NCBI RefSeq assembly: GCF_905207245.1
Contig: NZ_CAJLKP010000050.1
Location: forward strand, 1-46,592
Source of the DNA: an uncultured Bacteroides sp.
GTDB lineage: Bacteria; Bacteroidota; Bacteroidia; Bacteroidales; Bacteroidaceae
DNA: 46,592 nucleotides
Direction: 5' to 3'
Part shown: positions 1-7,761 of the stretch, one piece after another
Position numbering within the stretch: position 1 is the stretch's first letter
How the letters are laid out: every line of letters starts with the position of its first letter
Notes under the pieces: model-generated
The model's database searches: none
What the model was told of the DNA's origin: nothing
What the model saw: the letters and a program-made list of their open reading frames with translations, nothing else
Translations under genes and position numbers: made by a program

Positions 1-76
1 AAAATATATTGAGTAAACTAACTTAGGTATAACAAGCGAAGTTGTCAACTAAATCCAGTACAGTACACTTAGCTTT

Positions 77-173
77 GGAAATTAGAGTTTCTCCTCATGG
101 GAACGCTCGTTTCTCTTAATGGGAACTGTCGTTTCTATACTTGGGAACGCTCGTTCCCTCTCGTGGAAACTGT
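77..173. repeat. Five direct repeats with a 22-bp period, each a dyad
   Basis: Repeat units begin at 77, 99, 121, 143 and 165, exactly 22 bp apart. The consensus is GGGAACGCTCGTTTC. The copy at 143-158 is a perfect inverted repeat (GGGAACG, two bases, CGTTCCC); the outer copies at 77 and 165 are degenerate. A 22-bp period puts the units on the same DNA face. They lie about 110-200 bp upstream of the regulator gene at 281, so an operator array for a dimeric protein is plausible. The binding protein is unknown. Confidence 0.8.
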
Positions 174-247
174 ATTAAGGCTGACTTTCTTGTCTAAAAT
201 ACAGGCAGAAATGTGCGCATAAAGTCGAAGATGTTTATTAAAATCAG

Positions 248-255
248 TATATTTG
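248..255 (+). promoter_or_regulatory. Candidate -7 box for the regulator gene
   Basis: TATATTTG matches the Bacteroides -7 consensus TAnnTTTG and would give a leader of about 20 nt before the ATG at 281. I see no good -33 TTTG at the usual 19-21 bp upstream, so the assignment is tentative. Confidence 0.4.
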
Positions 256-280
256 TTGCACCATACATGAATGATAACCT

Positions 281-1720
281 ATGCATATTATACTGAGGCT
301 GCTATTACTACGGAAAATGCTATTCTGTTTATTGCTTTTTTGGGGGATGATTGTGCTTGCGTCATCTTGTCAGCATCCTATAGAGGAAGCTCCCATTCGC
401 AGTACCATCACTTTACGGGCTGCCGACACGGTGCAAAGTCCGTCTCTGAAAGCTTCTATCTATAGTTATTATGGACGTCGATACCTGAACGGGCATAACT
501 ATGAGGACGCACTGCAATGCTTTTCGCAAGCTGCCGATATATTCGAAAAGAAATCGCTGACCGCTTCTTATGCCAATACCTTGCGAAATATGGGGCGGAC
601 CCATCTTTTATCTTCGCGTCCGGACAGTGCCCTGTATTATTACCTTCAAGCGCAGGAGGCAGTGGCGGACTTTGACCCGACTCTTTTTATGGATATTTCT
701 ACTGAATTATCCATTGTCTGCCATAATGTGGATGACTGGGAAGAAGGAAAGCAACAAATGCTTCAATACCGGAGAATGTCGGCAACGGACGAACTTCCGA
801 TGCGGCGGGTTTCCAATGGGATGTTTCTGATGAAAGAGGATTTTGTAAGAGGAAGGAATCGAAATCTGAACGTGTTGCAGGGCGAAGAGTTTAAAATCAA
901 AGACTACAGGCTGTTTGCTTCCGAATATCAGGAACTTTATGCAAGCTGGTGTAAGATGAATGAGAATCAACTGGCTTTAGACCGTGAAATAAAAGAGAAG
1001 TACAATAGTGAAATCTTGAAAAATGAGAATCAGCGGATAAGAAATGAGTTGTTACATCGTAAGGTATGGTTGCTTTCTATCGGTTTCGGAGCCATGCTTT
1101 TAGTTGTAGTCGGCTTTGTGGCTTTTCATTTATACAAACGGAATGTTCAGAGGAGGATTGAGCATTTGCTTACTCGTCTGAAAGAGAATGAGAAACAATT
1201 GGATGAAGGAAGAGTGGAATCGGAAGAAAAACGGCAGCAATTATTGCAAGAAAATCATGAGTTGTCTCGGAGGATAGAGAAGCTGTTCGTCCGGCAGAAA
1301 GATAAGGATGAGTTGAACTCTTGTTTGCAGAAACTGAATGTATCCTATACAAAGCAACTGAAAGAATATCAGGAAATTCATTCCTTATTGCCTGTTGAGC
1401 GTACGCTTGCACTAAGCCGGTTGTGTCAGTTGCGTTGCCGGCCGGCATATGGACTGGTGAAGTCGGATGAGGAATGGATGGAGGTATTTGGAGTAATCGA
1501 TACTCTTTATGGTGATATGTCGGGGAAACTGGACGGTTATAAGCTGGGTATGCAGGAACGGAGGATATGTTATCTTATCCGAGCCGGGTTCACGAATGGC
1601 ATGATTGCCATTGTTTCTAACGTAACTGCCGATGCTATTGCGAAGTCGAAGCAACGTATGAAGAGTAAATTTTTGTTGTCCGGTGGTGATGCTTTTGATG
1701 ATTTTATACGGAAGTTGTAG
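281..1720 (+). CDS. Transmembrane TPR regulator with degenerate LuxR-like HTH
   Basis: This 479-residue protein has a hydrophobic N-terminus ending in a lipobox-like ASSC (about residue 30), TPR-like helices (about 60-130, with NYEDALQCF and SALYYYLQA), one membrane helix (about 263-287), a charged coiled coil (about 290-360) and a C-terminal segment (MQERRICYLIRAGFTNGMIA, then SKQRMKSKF) resembling the LuxR/GerE helix-turn-helix of Bacteroides TPR regulators. The layout suggests a periplasmic sensor joined through the membrane to a cytoplasmic DNA-binding end. It precedes the peptide genes and has the same orientation, so it probably controls them. The HTH is diverged, with GMIA in place of the usual KEIA, and the TPR block looks short. 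DNA binding and topology are inferences. Confidence 0.7.
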   Translation: MHIILRLLLLRKMLFCLLLFWGMIVLASSCQHPIEEAPIRSTITLRAADTVQSPSLKASIYSYYGRRYLNGHNYEDALQCFSQAADIFEKKSLTASYANTLRNMGRTHLLSSRPDSALYYYLQAQEAVADFDPTLFMDISTELSIVCHNVDDWEEGKQQMLQYRRMSATDELPMRRVSNGMFLMKEDFVRGRNRNLNVLQGEEFKIKDYRLFASEYQELYASWCKMNENQLALDREIKEKYNSEILKNENQRIRNELLHRKVWLLSIGFGAMLLVVVGFVAFHLYKRNVQRRIEHLLTRLKENEKQLDEGRVESEEKRQQLLQENHELSRRIEKLFVRQKDKDELNSCLQKLNVSYTKQLKEYQEIHSLLPVERTLALSRLCQLRCRPAYGLVKSDEEWMEVFGVIDTLYGDMSGKLDGYKLGMQERRICYLIRAGFTNGMIAIVSNVTADAIAKSKQRMKSKFLLSGGDAFDDFIRKL

Positions 1721-1833
1721 AGAATAAGGAGAATGTTTTGTCCGGTTGAGGCTCTTCTTTTTGTCTTTGGTGCGGAGGTAATGTTTTGATTTATAGTGCT
1801 GTATCTGATTTGATTTTTGTCCGGTATCTTTTC

Positions 1834-1864
1834 TTGTTTAAGTGTAGCATCCTGCCTACCTTTG
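1834..1864 (+). promoter_or_regulatory. Promoter of the first GG-leader precursor
   Basis: TTG at 1834-1836, 20 bp, then TACCTTTG at 1857-1864 fits the Bacteroides primary sigma promoter. Transcription would start near 1871, leaving an unusually long leader of about 120 nt. The same boxes and spacing are kept in the duplicated copy at 6061-6091. Confidence 0.7.
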
Positions 1865-1929
1865 TTACATTCCAAGTCAGGATGTTAGCTGCATTCCAAC
1901 TTTGATGCTGATACCGTATAGCATTAATC

Positions 1930-1946
1930 GTAACGGAGTAGCTGGC
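1930..1946 (+). promoter_or_regulatory. Conserved 5' leader motif, copy 1
   Basis: GTAACGGAGTAGCTGGC lies about 48 nt before the precursor start. Close matches precede the other two precursors (6157 and 9352), including the third, whose surroundings are otherwise diverged. It may be an RNA or protein binding element in the 5' UTR. The function is not known. Confidence 0.6.
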
Positions 1947-1994
1947 TGTTGTGATGGATAAAACGGAAGTTTCCTTATTGTTTTATTAAAATCT

Positions 1995-2237
1995 ATGCTT
2001 ATGAAAAAGATTTTGAATGTCTCGGAAATGAAGCAGGTACGTGGTGGAGCACAAATCTCTAGTTTCTGCGGTGATGGTGAAAAGCTGTATACTTGTACAA
2101 CTACTTATGGTAGTGGTTTCAGTAGTACTGGAGCAGTTTGTGCTGCTACTGTTTATATGGCTAGAAGAGCTATTATTATGGCTAAAACAGATCAAGTACA
2201 AGCCGATCCTGATATTAAGGATATACAATGCTCCTAA
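1995..2237 (+). CDS. GG-leader secreted peptide precursor 1
   Basis: This is an 80-residue precursor. Residues 1-18 form a leader (MLMKKILNVSEMKQVRGG) typical of Bacteroidales double-glycine precursors (TIGR04149-like), with cleavage expected after Gly18. The core is about 62 residues, with cysteines at 25, 34, 49 and 79 that recur in the two sister peptides and a conserved LYTCT motif. Export by the C39 ABC transporter at 10813 and formation of two disulfides are inferred from this layout and from the VKOR-thioredoxin gene nearby. A shorter start at the second Met (residue 3) is possible. The mature activity is unknown; antimicrobial and signalling roles are both open. Confidence 0.85.
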   Translation: MLMKKILNVSEMKQVRGGAQISSFCGDGEKLYTCTTTYGSGFSSTGAVCAATVYMARRAIIMAKTDQVQADPDIKDIQCS

Positions 2238-2305
2238 TGTGAGGTTGGAGTAAATAAGCAATGGTGATATGCTGTTGTATTATCATTAGCCGATACAATT
2301 AGGCT

Positions 2306-2342
2306 AAGTTTCTTCGTTTTAAACAGGCGAAGAAACTTTTTT
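2306..2342 (+). terminator. Intrinsic terminator or attenuator after precursor 1
   Basis: A perfect 11-bp stem (AAGTTTCTTCG at 2306-2316 with CGAAGAAACTT at 2328-2338), an 11-nt loop and a U-rich tail follow the precursor. It sits only 17 nt before the propeller gene at 2359, with no clear promoter in between. It probably lets the peptide be made in excess over the downstream genes, which depend on read-through. Confidence 0.85.
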
Positions 2343-2358
2343 CTTGTAAGTAAATGAT

Positions 2359-3516
2359 ATGAAAATTATGAAAATATCAATAAAATGTAATAGAATAGGA
2401 ATACACTTTCTTTTTTTTGTATTTTTTGTTTCATCTTGTTCCTCTGTGGGCAGAAAAGAAGGCTTGCAGGTTTTGTCTCCTCATAGCGCATCTTCCACCA
2501 TAGATTTGATGGATATAGTAGATACAGTGATGTACGTACAGTTTGACGATAGCATCCTGCTCTCCGGGATTGGCAATTTGGTTTTGACAGATAGCTTTAT
2601 TATAGGTACTACAAATAAATATGGTATTTTAAGATTTGATTCAGAGGGACATTTCTTGAATACTATAGGGAGTATAGGACAAGGTCCTGGAGAGTATCAA
2701 AGTGGCAATTATAATATGGCTGTAGATGCTATGAATGGAATTGTTTACGCTTTTATGTACCCTGATATTTTGTTAAGTTATTCTTTGACAGGAGAATTCT
2801 TGCAACGTGTACATTTGCAAATGCCTGAAAAAGCAAGTGGAATGTATTGTCCGGATATTTTTCAGGTTCAGAATGGTTTACTATATTTCTATTATATGAA
2901 TGCGGGAACCGTCGGTGAAAAGCCGTTGTATTGGATGGTAATGAATAAAGATGGTACTCTTGTGGAGTGCCGCCGGGGGCAAGAAGCCAGGACATCTTTT
3001 TATCCAGGAGTTGTTCTGATTAATAATTATACTTCTGTAGATGATAGTACAATGATCTATTGGGATAATTTTAATGATACTATTTTTTATGTAAGCCCTT
3101 CTTGCGAAAGAGCTGCTTATTTATTTGATAAAGGGAATTTTCGTTTGCAGGAAACAGATGATCTCTCTTTACTTCCGGAAGAGCGCATTCGATGTTCACA
3201 AATAATTGATACTAGGAATTTTCTGCTGTTAACTTGGAGTTCTAAAAATAGAAGTGAGGGGGTGTATTATAATTTGTATGATAAGAATGCGGACATTACA
3301 TATAAACTTAGGGATGACATGGTGTATGATAAGCGTGGAGATTTATCTATGCGCTATCTGAGGATGTCATATGTCAAGCTGAAAGGACGTGAATATATTG
3401 TGACACAGACAAAAGCATATAAGGTGGAGAATATTCCCGGTGCTCTTCATTGGAAATTGGATGCGGATGATTTAGAAGGTAATCCGGTGTTGGTGTTGAT
3501 ACGTTTGAAAGAGTGA
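2359..3516 (+). CDS. 6-bladed beta-propeller lipoprotein 1
   Basis: This 385-residue protein has a signal peptide ending in VSSC (Cys about 27), so it should be lipid-anchored. The body matches the Bacteroidales 6-bladed propeller family (DUF5128/NHL-like), with the hallmark IGSIGQGPGEY near residue 100 and a closing LVLIRLKE. It follows the terminator of precursor 1 and heads three propeller genes in a row. The family is often encoded beside secreted-peptide genes, but its biochemical role is unestablished. Peptide binding, self-protection or surface display are guesses. Confidence 0.8.
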   Translation: MKIMKISIKCNRIGIHFLFFVFFVSSCSSVGRKEGLQVLSPHSASSTIDLMDIVDTVMYVQFDDSILLSGIGNLVLTDSFIIGTTNKYGILRFDSEGHFLNTIGSIGQGPGEYQSGNYNMAVDAMNGIVYAFMYPDILLSYSLTGEFLQRVHLQMPEKASGMYCPDIFQVQNGLLYFYYMNAGTVGEKPLYWMVMNKDGTLVECRRGQEARTSFYPGVVLINNYTSVDDSTMIYWDNFNDTIFYVSPSCERAAYLFDKGNFRLQETDDLSLLPEERIRCSQIIDTRNFLLLTWSSKNRSEGVYYNLYDKNADITYKLRDDMVYDKRGDLSMRYLRMSYVKLKGREYIVTQTKAYKVENIPGALHWKLDADDLEGNPVLVLIRLKE

Positions 3517-3572
3517 ATTTATAGTCCACTTTATGGATTCTTTTCATTGTGCTATAATTGATGTGATATATT

Positions 3573-4667
3573 ATGAGACTATTTTTCTTATTAATAGTAA
3601 CTCTTTGGTTTCTTAGCTGTAATCATCGGCAAACAACAGAGCTTTTGGAAATAAAGCCGATAGATGAATTGCTAGCTGAGATACCTATATCTGAGTTCGC
3701 AGATAGTATTTCTTTGATACAACTTGATAATAGACTTTTATTATCAAGTTACGGTAGCCCCTGTTTCACTGATAGTTTTTTCGTGGTAAGTGTAGCGGAA
3801 GGGGTATTGAAGTATTCATATATGGGAGAGTTTCTTATGAAAATAGGCGGAATAGGACAGGCTCCAATGGAATATAATAGAAATAAGTTAATGGCCGTTG
3901 ATACTTCTAATAAACGGATTCGTGTATATAGTATACCGGAAAAAGTGATGATTAATTATTCTTACGATGGAGCGTTTCTGAGTCGTGTTCATTATGAACT
4001 GCCGGATGATACTTATGGCTATCCAACGATGATGCGCATTCTTGGCAATAAGTGTTATTTCTTTTATCCGTCAATGTCAGGTTTGTCTGATCCCTATTAT
4101 TGGGTGATAACAGATACTTGTGGGCAAAGTTTGGAAATTAAACAGAAGCATGGAGAGCCTGTTTTAAAGAGGGGATATGCATGCGGCACTTATTTTACAT
4201 CTTCTTCTGATAATTCTTTGTTATATTATAATTTATTTAATGATACTATTTTCCGCTTTACAGAACAGGATGTTACACCTGCTTTTTTATGGGGGCGAGG
4301 AAAGCATCGTATATCTGCATCAACTGAAGATGTAAATGAAAATATGATGGTTTTTACGATGTTTGCTGAAACGAAAAGATTCCTGTTTTTTGAGTGGCTT
4401 GATGCGACTTTTAAGTCTTTTTCTTCTTTCGGTTTCTACGATAAGAAAAAGCAAATATTCATGGGAACAAAGAGACTTCGGGATGATTTGAATACCCAAA
4501 TAGATATTTCTTTAAGATGGATGTTTTCATACTTTCAAAGGGGTAATAAAGATTATATGATAGGAAAGATTGAACCATATGAATTGCCAGAAGATGTTTT
4601 ACAAAGAGAAAATATTGATCCTGAGGGTAATTTAGTGATGATAATGATTCGTTTGAAGGGTGAATAG
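3573..4667 (+). CDS. 6-bladed beta-propeller lipoprotein 2
   Basis: This 364-residue paralogue of the previous gene starts with a short lipoprotein signal (MRLFFLLIVTLWFLSC, Cys16). The propeller hallmark is altered to IGGIGQAPMEY, replacing the usual GPGEY, and the same C-terminal IRLKGE closes the protein. It lies 56 bp after propeller 1 with no obvious promoter, so co-transcription is likely. It is one of the two most divergent of the five copies. No catalytic residues are evident. Confidence 0.78.
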   Translation: MRLFFLLIVTLWFLSCNHRQTTELLEIKPIDELLAEIPISEFADSISLIQLDNRLLLSSYGSPCFTDSFFVVSVAEGVLKYSYMGEFLMKIGGIGQAPMEYNRNKLMAVDTSNKRIRVYSIPEKVMINYSYDGAFLSRVHYELPDDTYGYPTMMRILGNKCYFFYPSMSGLSDPYYWVITDTCGQSLEIKQKHGEPVLKRGYACGTYFTSSSDNSLLYYNLFNDTIFRFTEQDVTPAFLWGRGKHRISASTEDVNENMMVFTMFAETKRFLFFEWLDATFKSFSSFGFYDKKKQIFMGTKRLRDDLNTQIDISLRWMFSYFQRGNKDYMIGKIEPYELPEDVLQRENIDPEGNLVMIMIRLKGE

Positions 4668-4723
4668 AAGTCCGTATAGCATTGAATACACTAACAGAAG
4701 AATGATTGGATAATTATTTTAGT

Positions 4724-5848
4724 ATGAGAAACTTATTGCTTATTTCCCTGCTGCTTTTCTTGTATTCCTGCCATAGTAAGCCGGAAAGTACTATTATGGT
4801 TTGGAATTATGATGATTTCATAAAGAAAGATGTGAAGATGTCTGATATAGCTGATGAAATGGCAATTATTCAGCCTGATTCTATTGACTATAAGGGAGCC
4901 CGAATTGTACATGCTTCATCTTTTTTCTTGGCTGGAACGGAACAGGGAATATTGAAGTATAATAATCAGGGACATTTTATAGGCAGGATAGGATCTATAG
5001 GGCAGGGACCTGGTGAATACAGCGGATTTTATGCTATGGCTATCAATGAAACTGAGCGGATTATTTATGTTTACCGTATGAATACCTCTGAACTTTTGTC
5101 TTTTTCTTATGAAGGGACTTTTCTTAATAAACATTCTCTTCAACTTCCTAAAAAATGGGCTTGGAGTTTCTATTATTTGAAGGATAAATTCTACTTTTAT
5201 TACTGTGTAGACGCTGATAATGAATCACAATCCTATATGTATGCAATAACAGATACAATGGGGAATTTGTTATCTTCCAAGCGAGATGAGAGTTTACATT
5301 TTGCTTCTGGAAGTTATCCTAGTTTTCCATCTGATCATATAGGACTGTTTGGTGACACCATGCTAGTCTGGAATCAATATAGCGATACTATCTATCGAGT
5401 TTCAGAAAAGGGAGAAGAAGCTTTTGCGGTATGGGGTGAGTGGGATAAACGATTGACTCCTGCCAAGGTAGAAAAGGAAGAATGTAATCAATCTATGATA
5501 ATATCTACCATCTTTGAAACTATTAATTATTATTTATGTATATGGCGTCCCTATGGTATAAAGAAGAATAGATGGAATTATTGTTTTTACGATAAAGCAT
5601 CCGGGAAGTTTTTTAACTCGGAAGGAATCACCGATGACTTATGGGGGCTTCCTGTTTTTTCCCCTTATAACTATTTTGTAATAGATGGACGTGAGTATTT
5701 AGAAGCTCCTTATCAACCTTATAAATTGCTGGATGCTTGGTTGTCTTCCGATGATCCGCAAATACGGAAGCAAGCTGAGAGTATAGATGAAGAAGGTAAT
5801 AACGTGTTGATAAGGATTCGACTGAAGAAAAATAATATTAATTTCTAA
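4724..5848 (+). CDS. 6-bladed beta-propeller lipoprotein 3
   Basis: This is a 374-residue lipoprotein (MRNLLLISLLLFLYSC, Cys16). A TTG at 4706 is in frame, but the ATG at 4724 gives a cleaner signal peptide and is preferred. It carries IGSIGQGPGEY and is very similar along its length to the propeller at 6626, including identical stretches such as YLEAPYQPYKLLDAW. Its last residues (NNINF) and stop codon come from the junction with the duplicated block starting at 5842. The original end was probably IRLKK followed by a stop, as in the sister gene. Confidence 0.8.
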   Translation: MRNLLLISLLLFLYSCHSKPESTIMVWNYDDFIKKDVKMSDIADEMAIIQPDSIDYKGARIVHASSFFLAGTEQGILKYNNQGHFIGRIGSIGQGPGEYSGFYAMAINETERIIYVYRMNTSELLSFSYEGTFLNKHSLQLPKKWAWSFYYLKDKFYFYYCVDADNESQSYMYAITDTMGNLLSSKRDESLHFASGSYPSFPSDHIGLFGDTMLVWNQYSDTIYRVSEKGEEAFAVWGEWDKRLTPAKVEKEECNQSMIISTIFETINYYLCIWRPYGIKKNRWNYCFYDKASGKFFNSEGITDDLWGLPVFSPYNYFVIDGREYLEAPYQPYKLLDAWLSSDDPQIRKQAESIDEEGNNVLIRIRLKKNNINF

Positions 5849-5947
5849 TGTGACTGCCGATGCTGTTGCGAAGTTGAAGCAACGTATGAAGAGCTAATTT
5901 TGTTGGCTGGCGGCGATACTTTTGATGATTTTATACGGAAATTGTAG
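5842..5947 (+). pseudogene. Remnant of the regulator C-terminus
   Basis: These bases match 1614-1720, the last 35 codons of the TPR regulator, but a one-base deletion near 5895 brings a stop just after QRMKS. No start codon or upstream part is present. It is a leftover of tandem duplication, with no expected product. Confidence 0.88.
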
Positions 5948-6060
5948 AGAATAAGGAGAATGTTTTGTCTGGTTGATGCTCTTCTTTTTGCTTTAATTTT
6001 TGAATTAATGTATTGATTTTTAGTATTATAGTATATTTGTTTTTTGTCCAGTATCTTTTC

Positions 6061-6091
6061 TTGTTTAAGTGTAGTATCCTGCCTAACTTTG
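6061..6091 (+). promoter_or_regulatory. Promoter of the second GG-leader precursor
   Basis: TTG at 6061-6063, 20 bp, then TAACTTTG at 6084-6091 keeps the Bacteroides promoter pattern of the first copy (1834-1864), although flanking bases have changed. This supports an active internal promoter for precursor 2. Confidence 0.7.
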
Positions 6092-6156
6092 CTACATTCC
6101 AAGTCGAGATGTTAGCTGTATTTCAACTTTGATGCTGATACCGTATAGTATTAATC

Positions 6157-6173
6157 GTAATGGAGTAGCTGGC
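6157..6173 (+). promoter_or_regulatory. Conserved 5' leader motif, copy 2
   Basis: GTAATGGAGTAGCTGGC lies 51 nt before the precursor start and differs from copy 1 at one base. Confidence 0.6.
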
Positions 6174-6224
6174 TGTTATGATGGATAGGGCGGAGTTCCT
6201 CTTTATTGTTTTACTTAAAATTGA

Positions 6225-6464
6225 ATGCTTATGAAAAAGGTTTTAAATGTTTCGGAAATGAAGCAGGTGCGTGGAGGGGCGCAACCTTCGAGTAGTTGTG
6301 GTGAAGGTGAACTGCTATACACTTGTACCAGTTCCTGGATGGGTGGAGCAACTACCTCAGGTTCTGTTTGCGCAAAAAGTGCAAAAGGCGCTGAAAAAGC
6401 AGTTGATAGAATTCGTATCACCCAAGATGTTATAGCAGATCAAGTTGCTGTTGTTTGTTACTAA
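6225..6464 (+). CDS. GG-leader secreted peptide precursor 2
   Basis: This 79-residue precursor has a leader nearly identical to precursor 1 (MLMKKVLNVSEMKQVRGG, cleavage expected after Gly18). The core has cysteines at 25, 34, 49 and 78 and shares LYTCT and the GSVCA context, while the rest has diverged (a KGAEKAVDR segment replaces YMARRAIIM). A near-invariant leader with a variable core is what selection on one shared protease-exporter would produce. Unlike copy 1, no terminator hairpin follows it. Confidence 0.85.
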   Translation: MLMKKVLNVSEMKQVRGGAQPSSSCGEGELLYTCTSSWMGGATTSGSVCAKSAKGAEKAVDRIRITQDVIADQVAVVCY

Positions 6465-6625
6465 ATTAAATTAATAAAAGGTGTATTGAAATAGGAGTAA
6501 AAGAATACTGTTTGTACAAATTGCGTAAAAAAATGGATACTGATTATCAGTGGTATGAAATTTATGTTATTTGTGTAATTCGTGTTCTAATCTTCGCTTT
6601 GATACACTTTTTTATTTTATTGCAC

Positions 6626-7732
6626 ATGAAAAAAGTGATTTTATCTTTTGTTTTGTTTTCTTTTTATTCCTGCCATAGTCAGCCTGGAAGTAATATTATG
6701 GTTTGGAATTATGATGATTTCATAAAGAGGGAGGTGAAGATGTCAGATATAGCTGATGAGATGGTTATTATTCAGCCAGACTCTATTGACTATCAAGGAG
6801 GTTTGAGAGTACATAGCTCTTCTTTTTTCTTAGTAGGAACGGAACAGGGGATCTTGAGGTACAATAATGAAGGACATCTTATAAATAAGATAGGTTCTGT
6901 AGGACAAGGGCCGGGTGAATATCTAAAATTTTATGATATGGCTATAAATGAAATCGATCAAATCATTTATGTTTATTGTCTCGACAAATCTAAGCTTTTA
7001 TCATTTACTTATGAAGGAGATTTTTTGAGTGAGCATTCTCTTCAACTTCCTGATGTGTGGGCATGGAAGTTTTATTATTTAAATAATAAGTTGTATTTCT
7101 ATTATAGAGGGGAAGGGGGGATGTCACAGCCCTATATGTATGCGATAACAGATACTGTAGGAAATTTACTTTCTTCGAAACGGGATGAAAGTTTGTTTTT
7201 TACTCCAGGAAATTATCCCAGTTTCAATTCACTACATTTGGGCTGCTTCGGAGATACGATGTTGGTTTGGAATCAGTACAGTGATACTATATATCGGATA
7301 TCAGAGAAAGGTGAGGAAGTTGTTGCTATATGGGGGAAATGGAATAGGCGGTTGGCTCCGGCTAAAGTCGTAAACAATGAATATAGTCAATGTATGGTGA
7401 TAGCTACAATAACCGAAACAAAGCATTATTTTTTATGTGTATGGCGTCCCTTTGATTTTAAAGACATTCGGTGGAATTATTGTTTTTATGATAAAGCATC
7501 TGGGAAGTTATTTAATTCGGAAGGTCTCACCGATGATTTATGGGGACTTCCTTTATTTTTTCCCTATAATTATTTTATAATAGATGGGCGTGAGTATTTA
7601 GAAGCTCCTTATCAACCTTATAAATTGTTGGATGCCTGGTTATCTTCTGATGATCCTGAGATACGGAAGTTAGCTGATCGTATTGATGAAGAAGGTAATA
7701 ACGTATTGATAAGGATTCGGCTAAAGAAATAA
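6626..7732 (+). CDS. 6-bladed beta-propeller lipoprotein 4
   Basis: This is a 368-residue lipoprotein from the ATG at 6626 (MKKVILSFVLFSFYSC, Cys16). The frame stays open upstream to 6512, but those residues are not signal-like and are rejected. It is a close paralogue of propeller 3, with IGSVGQGPGEY and a near-identical C-terminal third. It belongs to the duplicated peptide-propeller unit. The 160 bp between precursor 2 and this gene is AT-rich, with no convincing promoter or terminator. Confidence 0.8.
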   Translation: MKKVILSFVLFSFYSCHSQPGSNIMVWNYDDFIKREVKMSDIADEMVIIQPDSIDYQGGLRVHSSSFFLVGTEQGILRYNNEGHLINKIGSVGQGPGEYLKFYDMAINEIDQIIYVYCLDKSKLLSFTYEGDFLSEHSLQLPDVWAWKFYYLNNKLYFYYRGEGGMSQPYMYAITDTVGNLLSSKRDESLFFTPGNYPSFNSLHLGCFGDTMLVWNQYSDTIYRISEKGEEVVAIWGKWNRRLAPAKVVNNEYSQCMVIATITETKHYFLCVWRPFDFKDIRWNYCFYDKASGKLFNSEGLTDDLWGLPLFFPYNYFIIDGREYLEAPYQPYKLLDAWLSSDDPEIRKLADRIDEEGNNVLIRIRLKK

Positions 7733-7761
7733 TACGAATAAGTTAATTGACATCTGAATAC

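Larger units (their letters stand above)
1614..2060 (+). repeat. Segmental duplication, copy 1
   Basis: This stretch holds the last 35 codons of the regulator, the whole intergenic region and the start of the first precursor gene. It recurs at 5842-6290, offset about 4.23 kb, with scattered substitutions and small indels. Similarity fades inside the precursor core. The second copy is described separately. Confidence 0.88.
5842..6290 (+). repeat. Segmental duplication, copy 2
   Basis: This is the second copy of the 1614-2060 block. It includes the regulator remnant, the full intergenic region with promoter and leader motif, and the start of precursor 2. The left edge falls at the stop codon of propeller 3 (TTTCTAA shared by both copies). 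The copy carries many substitutions, so the event is not recent. Confidence 0.88.

Noticed and set aside
77..173. CRISPR array
   Set aside because: Units are 22 bp apart with no unique spacers of normal length, and no cas genes are present.
1961..1990. Short upstream reading frame in the peptide leader (ATGGATAAAACG...)
   Set aside because: The second copy has a different, longer frame and the third none, so it is not conserved.
6512..6625. N-terminal extension of propeller 4
   Set aside because: The extra 38 residues precede a clean lipoprotein signal starting at 6626 and have no counterpart in the other four propellers.
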